A stretch of DNA of 64,000 bases. Origin: G963422745 sp965214285 (lineage in GTDB: Bacteria; Actinomycetota; Acidimicrobiia; Acidimicrobiales; Aldehydirespiratoraceae). Shown piece after piece: positions 59,738-64,000 of this stretch; the stretch's first letter is position 1; every line of letters starts with the position of its first letter. A model generated the notes under the pieces. It did no database searches. It saw only the letters and a program-made list of their open reading frames with translations, and was not told the DNA's origin. The position numbers and the translations under genes are program-made. The DNA lies in NCBI GenBank assembly GCA_965214285.1, contig OZ243946.1, forward strand, positions 744,001-808,000, read 5' to 3'.

Positions 59738-59743
59738 ACGCTA
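59738..59743 (-). promoter_or_regulatory. -10-like box of hemB
   Basis: On the minus strand TAGCGT ends 6 nt before the hemB ATG at 59731. Confidence 0.45.
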
Positions 59744-59902
59744 CCGCTCGGCCCGGCCCGGCCCGCCGGCAGCCGCTGTTCTGTGATCTCCACGAGTGCG
59801 AGCGGCGTTTCGGGCCGATCCCGGCACAGCCCGCGCTGCCTGGCGGGCCCGAACGCTGCGCCCGCATCGACGCTGAGGATCTCCAGAGGCCGGGTCGGGT
59901 TC

Positions 59903-59908
59903 TAGGAT
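59903..59908 (+). promoter_or_regulatory. -10-like box upstream of the small membrane protein gene
   Basis: TAGGAT, 43 nt before the ATG at 59952, leaving room for a short leader with the AGGAG ribosome-binding site at 59936-59940. Confidence 0.35.
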
Positions 59909-59951
59909 GTAGCCGGTCCCGCCAAGAGACGCCGAGAGGAGACGGCTGCCG

Positions 59952-60122
59952 ATGCCCGAGCAGGACGAGCCCCCGGAAGAGGGCCGGCAGGAAGGCCGAC
60001 ACGAAGGCCATCCCCAAGACGGCCCACAGGACCGCACGAGCCGTGACGGGTTCGCGGCCATGGCCATCCTCTTGATGGCGATCGTGTTCATCCTGGCGAT
60101 CATCGTCTTCGCCATCGCCTGA
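59952..60122 (+). CDS. Small single-pass membrane protein (56 residues)
   Basis: The reading frame encodes a charged N-terminal half (Glu, Gln, Arg, Asp rich, with three EGR/EGH-type repeats) and a C-terminal membrane helix (FAAMAILLMAIVFILAIIVF) ending at residue 56. AGGAG lies 11 nt before the ATG, and a -10-like box lies further up. No family recognised. It stands alone between hemB and the branched-chain amino-acid-type transporter. Confidence 0.6.
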   Translation: MPEQDEPPEEGRQEGRHEGHPQDGPQDRTSRDGFAAMAILLMAIVFILAIIVFAIA

Positions 60123-60252
60123 CGCGGCGGCACCCGTTGAGGGTCGAGCAGCCCTCAGGCGCTGGTCGGGCCGTCAGCCGTCAAGCAACGGGCGCGCAGG
60201 CGGAGTCGCAGGCGTGAGCGCCGGCTGGTGCCGGCGGCCCAACGGCGCGATT

Positions 60253-60266
60253 TGGAACGCGTTCTA
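60253..60266. promoter_or_regulatory. KstR-type operator
   Basis: TGGAACGCGTTCTA is a near-perfect palindrome and fits the published KstR consensus TnnAACnnGTTnnA exactly. It lies about 87 nt upstream of the binding-protein gene at 60353. The KstR-like regulator at 5029-5709 is the obvious candidate ligand-responsive repressor. Confidence 0.6.
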
Positions 60267-60352
60267 GTTCGCGGCTAGCACTGCGGGCCAGGCAGAAGTG
60301 TCGGGACGCAGCATTGCCCCCGCCTGCCGTGACTCCAGGAGGGAATCACCCA

Positions 60353-61666
60353 ATGACCAACAGCGAACGCCGGCTGCGACAAGCGCCGGGCCGAGCACCG
60401 AACTGGCGCCTGTTGCGCATGCTGATGGCGCTGCTCGCCGCCTTCTCGCTCGTGGCCGCCGCCTGTGGCGGAGACGACGACTCCGATGCGGGCGACGACG
60501 CAGCCGCGGACTCCGCGGACGACGCAGCCGAGGCGCCTGCGGAAGAGCCCACCGGCGAGCCGATCAAGGTCATGACCGTGACCACGCTCAACGCCGCAGG
60601 GCCGACCTACCACAACATCGCCAACACCGCTCAGGCCTACGCCGACTACGTCAACGCCCGCGGTGGTATCGCAGGGCGACCGCTGGAGGTGACTGTCTGC
60701 GACGAGATGTTCGATCCCGCCGTCGCCGCCACCTGCGCACGCGAGGCCGTGGAGGGCGACATGGTGGCCGTGGTCGGCTCGTTCACCTTCTTCGCCGAGA
60801 GCATCGTGCCGGTGATCGCCGAGTCCGACATCACCTGGTTCGGCCCGTGCTGCCCGATCACGCCGTCGGAGTTGACCAGCCCGCACTCGTTCCCCATTGG
60901 CAACCAGCCGATGTACGCCGTGGGCGCCGTGGCCCGGGCGGTCGAGGACGGTTGCACGTCCATCAACGCGGTGATCATCGACGGCGCCCAGATCTTCATC
61001 CCGCCGATGGAGAACGCCATCGCCGCCCTCGGCCAGAGCTTCGGCGACACGATCATCCTGCCCCCGACCGCCCAGGACTACTCCTCTGAGGTCGCCCAGG
61101 CCACCACCGACGCCGACTGCGTGATCGGGATCATCTCCGAGACGCCCTACATCACCTGGAACACGGCTTGGACCCAGTCCGGCACCGACGCCCGTCAGTA
61201 CGGCCCGCAGGGCAACCTCAACGAGATCTCCGCGGCCGGCAACGAGGAGTCCACCGACGGCGACGTGATCGCCGGCATGTACCCCGACATCTCGATCGAC
61301 GCCTGGGCCGAGTACCGCACGGCGCTCGACGAGGGCGGCTACGACACCACCGAGCACGACTACAACAGCCTCGGCGGCCTCGGCACCTGGGCTGCGTTCG
61401 TGGGCTTCGCCCAGATCGCCGAGGGCATCGACGGCGAGATCACGGCGTCGTCGTTCTTCGAGGCAGCCTCGGCCACCGACAGCCTCGACCTCGGCGGCAT
61501 GGTGCCGGTGCTCGACTTCACCCAGGAATGGAGCGACGGCCTCGAGGGCTACCAGCGCCTGTTCAACCGCAGCGTGGTGTTCAGCACGCTCGACAACGGC
61601 AAGGTGGTGCCGCTCACCACCGAGTTCGAGGACGTCGGCGCCCTGGCCACAGGCGACGCCGGCTGA
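60353..61666 (+). CDS. ABC transporter substrate-binding lipoprotein (branched-chain amino acid type)
   Basis: A 437-residue receptor of the Leu/Ile/Val-binding fold. The lipoprotein signal ends LVAAACGG with Cys at about residue 38, followed by an acidic Ala/Asp linker. The folded part begins IKVMTVTTLNAAGPTYHNI. AGGAGGG lies 9 nt before the ATG. It sits upstream of the fused LivHMG-type transporter. A KstR-type operator upstream hints at a ligand other than amino acids, for example a lipid or aromatic acid; this is inference. Confidence 0.9.
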   Translation: MTNSERRLRQAPGRAPNWRLLRMLMALLAAFSLVAAACGGDDDSDAGDDAAADSADDAAEAPAEEPTGEPIKVMTVTTLNAAGPTYHNIANTAQAYADYVNARGGIAGRPLEVTVCDEMFDPAVAATCAREAVEGDMVAVVGSFTFFAESIVPVIAESDITWFGPCCPITPSELTSPHSFPIGNQPMYAVGAVARAVEDGCTSINAVIIDGAQIFIPPMENAIAALGQSFGDTIILPPTAQDYSSEVAQATTDADCVIGIISETPYITWNTAWTQSGTDARQYGPQGNLNEISAAGNEESTDGDVIAGMYPDISIDAWAEYRTALDEGGYDTTEHDYNSLGGLGTWAAFVGFAQIAEGIDGEITASSFFEAASATDSLDLGGMVPVLDFTQEWSDGLEGYQRLFNRSVVFSTLDNGKVVPLTTEFEDVGALATGDAG

Positions 61667-61688
61667 TCCGACGCCGGCTGCAAGCACT

Positions 61689-61746
61689 GACGCCCGCCTC
61701 GCCGGTTCGGTCAGCCTACTGGCGGCCGAGCCGGCGAGAAGGCGTC
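61689..61746 (+). terminator. Stem-loop between the binding-protein and transporter genes
   Basis: GACGCC...CTCGCCGGTTCGG pairs with CCGAGCCGGCGAG...GGCGTC (one G-T pair in the 13-bp arm). This strong hairpin just after the stop at 61666 could be a partial terminator or mRNA-stability element that keeps receptor expression above that of the membrane part. Confidence 0.6.
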
Positions 61747-61850
61747 TGATCAACCGGTGAGCAGGCGTCTGAGCAGGCGGCGCCTGCGCAGCGTAGCCGG
61801 GCAGCAGTCGACCGAGCAGCGGGCTGACATCGGGCGATCCGGGGTCGGCC

Positions 61851-61880
61851 GCCGAGGAGAGTCACGCCGAGGAGAGTCAT
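61851..61880 (+). repeat. Tandem duplicate of the ribosome-binding region
   Basis: GCCGAGGAGAGTCA occurs at 61851-61864 and 61867-61880. The second copy provides the GGAGAG site and runs into the ATG at 61879. Confidence 0.7.
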
Positions 61881-64000
61881 GGGCGAGGTGATCAGGTTTG
61901 CGCTCTTGGGCCTCGGCGTGGGCGCGCTCTACGCCTTCGCCTCGCAGGGCCTGATCGTGATCTACCGGGGCACCGGCGTGCTCAACTTCTCGCTGGGCGC
62001 CACGGCCATCGCCGGCGTGTTCCTTCAATGGGAGCTGCACAACGACGCAGGCTGGCCGTTCCTGCCCTCGGCGCTGACGGGCGTGGCCCTCTCGGCGCTG
62101 CTGGGTGTGCTGACGCATTGGGTCATCATGCGGCCGCTGCGCCGGGCCAGCTCGCTGATCCGGGTGATCGCCACCCTGGGCGTGCTGGTGCTGATCCAGG
62201 CCGGGGTGGTGATCCGCTACGGCTCCAACGCCCGTCAGGTCGACAGCTGGCTGCCGACGGACCGGGTCACCCTGTGGGGCGACGTGGCGATCACCGTCGA
62301 CCGGCTGATCCTGTTCGCCATCGCCTCGGTGTCGGCGGGGCTGCTGTGGCTGATGTACCGCAACAGCCGCTTCGGCCTGGCCACCGAGGCGGTCTCCGAG
62401 AGCGAGCGGGCCGCCGCGGCGATAGGCCTGTCGCCCAACAAGATCGCCATCCAGAACTGGGCGCTGGGCTCGGCCATCGCGGCCGTCGCCGGCATCCTGG
62501 TGGTGCCGATCATCACCTTGCAGGTCACCGCCATGACCTCGCTGGTGCTGGCCGCCCTGGCAGCCGCGCTGGTCGGCGACTTCCGCTCGTTCCCCATCGC
62601 CACCGCAGCCGGCCTGGCGCTGGGCATCGGCCAGACCCTGGTCGGGCGCTACGTGGACCAGCAGGGACTCGGGCAGTCGCTGCCGTTCCTGGTGATCATC
62701 GCCCTGCTGGTGTTCAGGGGCCGCTCGCTGCCGCTGCGCGACTACTTCCTGCGCGAGCTGCCGATGATCGGCAACGGGCGGATGTCGTGGGACTGGACGA
62801 TCTTCGCCACCGGCACCGTCGTCTTCTTGATGCTGACCAAGCAGGCCAAGTGGATCGACGCCCTCACCGTGTCGCTCGGCGTCGGCATCGTGCTGCTGTC
62901 GATCGTGGTGCTCACAGGCTACGCCGGGCAGCTCTCGCTCGCCCAGTACACCATCGCCGGCTTCGGCGCATACGTGGCCGGGCGCCTGGTCGCCGTGTTC
63001 GACACCCCGTTCCTGCTGGCGCTGGCCGCCGGGGTCGCCGCGGCGGTGCCGCTGGGCTTCGTGTTCGCCCTGCCGGCGGTGCGCACCCGCGGGATCAACC
63101 TGGCGATCGTCACGCTCGGCCTTGGCACCACCATCGAGCTGATGCTGTTTCGCAACCGCGAATACACCGGCGGCGTGCAGGGCACCCAGGTCGGCAGCCC
63201 GGACCTGTTCGGCTACGACATCGGCTCGATCCGGCACCCCGAGCGCTACGGCATCTTCGTGATGGCCATGGCGCTGCTGGCCGTGTGGGTGGTCTCCAAC
63301 GTGCGCCGGGGCCGCAGCGGGCGGCGCCTGATCGCAGTGCGCACCAACGAGCGAGCCGCGGCGGCGCTCGGCATCGACGTGATGGTCGCCAAGCTGTTCG
63401 CCTTCTCGCTGGCCTCGGCCATAGCCGCCCTCGGCGGGATCCTGCTGGCGTTCCGGCTGACCTCGATCAGCTACCCGTCGTTCACCAACCTCACCTCGAT
63501 CCTGTTCGTGGGCCTGGCGCTGGTCGGCGGGGTCGGGCACCTGCTGGGCGCCTTCGTGGGGGCCACGATGGCCACGGCCGGGTTCAGCCAGGAGATCCTG
63601 AACTCGACCTGGGGCGGCGTGGGTCGCTGGCTGCAGCTCATCAGCGGCATCGCCATCTTGTTGATGGTGCTGGGCTACAAGGACGGCGTGGCCGCCGAGT
63701 GGGTCAAGATCTTCCGGCTCGCCAAGAAGGCCCGCAAGTGGGGCCGCACCTACCTGATCGACCTCAGCGACATCGCCGATCCCGACGCGGACCCGAACGA
63801 GCAGACCAGGGTGCCGCCGCGGACGCTGACGATCGAGAACCTGACGGTGCGCTACGGGGCGGTGGTCGCCGTGGACGACGTGAGCTACACGCTCGAGCCG
63901 GGCACCATCACCGGGCTGATCGGCCCCAACGGCGCGGGCAAGACCTCGCTGATCGATGCCGTGAGCGGCTTCACGCCAGGCGAGGGCCGCGTGCTCGTGG
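61879..64000 (+). CDS. Fused LivH-LivM-LivG-type ABC transporter (permease-permease-ATPase), partial
   Basis: An open frame of at least 707 codons running off the right edge. Residues 1-~290 are a LivH-type permease (GLIVIYRGTGVLNFSLGA; SNARQVDSWLPTD). Residues ~320-600 are a LivM-type permease (GYAGQLSLAQYTIAGFGAYV; ALPAVRTRGINLAIVTLGLG; VRTNERAAAALGI). From ~650 an ATP-binding subunit begins (LTIENLTVRYGAVVAVDDVS) with Walker A GPNGAGKTS near 690. The three subunits are usually separate. GGAGAG precedes the ATG by 2 nt. Confidence 0.92.
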   Translation, partial: MGEVIRFALLGLGVGALYAFASQGLIVIYRGTGVLNFSLGATAIAGVFLQWELHNDAGWPFLPSALTGVALSALLGVLTHWVIMRPLRRASSLIRVIATLGVLVLIQAGVVIRYGSNARQVDSWLPTDRVTLWGDVAITVDRLILFAIASVSAGLLWLMYRNSRFGLATEAVSESERAAAAIGLSPNKIAIQNWALGSAIAAVAGILVVPIITLQVTAMTSLVLAALAAALVGDFRSFPIATAAGLALGIGQTLVGRYVDQQGLGQSLPFLVIIALLVFRGRSLPLRDYFLRELPMIGNGRMSWDWTIFATGTVVFLMLTKQAKWIDALTVSLGVGIVLLSIVVLTGYAGQLSLAQYTIAGFGAYVAGRLVAVFDTPFLLALAAGVAAAVPLGFVFALPAVRTRGINLAIVTLGLGTTIELMLFRNREYTGGVQGTQVGSPDLFGYDIGSIRHPERYGIFVMAMALLAVWVVSNVRRGRSGRRLIAVRTNERAAAALGIDVMVAKLFAFSLASAIAALGGILLAFRLTSISYPSFTNLTSILFVGLALVGGVGHLLGAFVGATMATAGFSQEILNSTWGGVGRWLQLISGIAILLMVLGYKDGVAAEWVKIFRLAKKARKWGRTYLIDLSDIADPDADPNEQTRVPPRTLTIENLTVRYGAVVAVDDVSYTLEPGTITGLIGPNGAGKTSLIDAVSGFTPGEGRVLV

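Noticed and set aside
61750..63540. A 596-codon minus-strand open frame at the right edge
   Set aside because: It is antisense to the fused transporter with its clear membrane segments and Walker A; its composition is Gln/His/Arg-rich noise.

Overview
The window is high-GC bacterial chromosome, most likely from an actinobacterium of the Acidimicrobiia type. The lineage call is an inference. It rests on a mycothiol-dependent formaldehyde dehydrogenase (33215-34306), an F420-type luciferase-like oxidoreductase (34564-35430), a KstR-like TetR regulator (5029-5709), an 11-bp direct-repeat PHO box like that of Streptomyces (18852-18890), and many genes that start 6-9 nt after a TAnnnT box, as in leaderless transcription. 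No rRNA, tRNA or CRISPR array was seen.

Layout. 1-3063 (minus): a dipeptide-type ABC importer. 3293-5709 (minus): a TetR regulator with two SDR dehydrogenases. 5776-7961 (minus): flotillin plus an NfeD-like partner. 8188-9198: an S66 carboxypeptidase. 9252-9907 (minus): a HepT/MntA toxin-antitoxin pair. 10135-14026: a 2-hydroxyacid dehydrogenase, cyclase, ribokinase and nucleoside hydrolase. 14049-16325: three unknown genes with an unusual antisense-derived repeat. 16409-17977: a DUF3048 protein. 18078-25334: a complete phosphate regulon (OmpR-type regulator, PHO box, pstSCAB, phoU, sensor kinase). 25413-35430: housekeeping and lipid/redox genes (NUDIX, aquaporin, FadD, acyl-CoA dehydrogenase-like protein, thiolase-like protein, mycothiol formaldehyde detoxification).

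35431-39523 is an accessory block between two convergent genes. It holds a DUF222/HNH (13E12-type) gene split by an IS3-family element with a 4-bp target duplication; precise removal restores the reading frame. 39524-44135 (minus) encodes a Ppx/GppA-HD-alpha/beta-hydrolase fusion, a second hydrolase and a CDF metal transporter. 44199-49122 is the most interesting region. Four genes chained by 4-nt overlaps encode a GHKL ATPase, two proteins of unknown function and a C5 cytosine methyltransferase. The ATPase is out of frame at a run of 15 G, which suggests a phase-variable restriction or defence system. A solitary MntA-like antitoxin (49177-49467) follows, and a Xre/RES toxin-antitoxin pair lies at 51141-52417.

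49501-64000 returns to metabolism: a MaoC hydratase, methionine aminopeptidase, cytochrome c, phosphoglucose isomerase, an APH-like kinase, YceI, HemL, HemB, a 56-residue membrane protein, and a branched-chain amino-acid-type ABC importer. The two permeases and the ATPase of that importer are one polypeptide running off the window, and its promoter region carries a perfect match to the KstR consensus.
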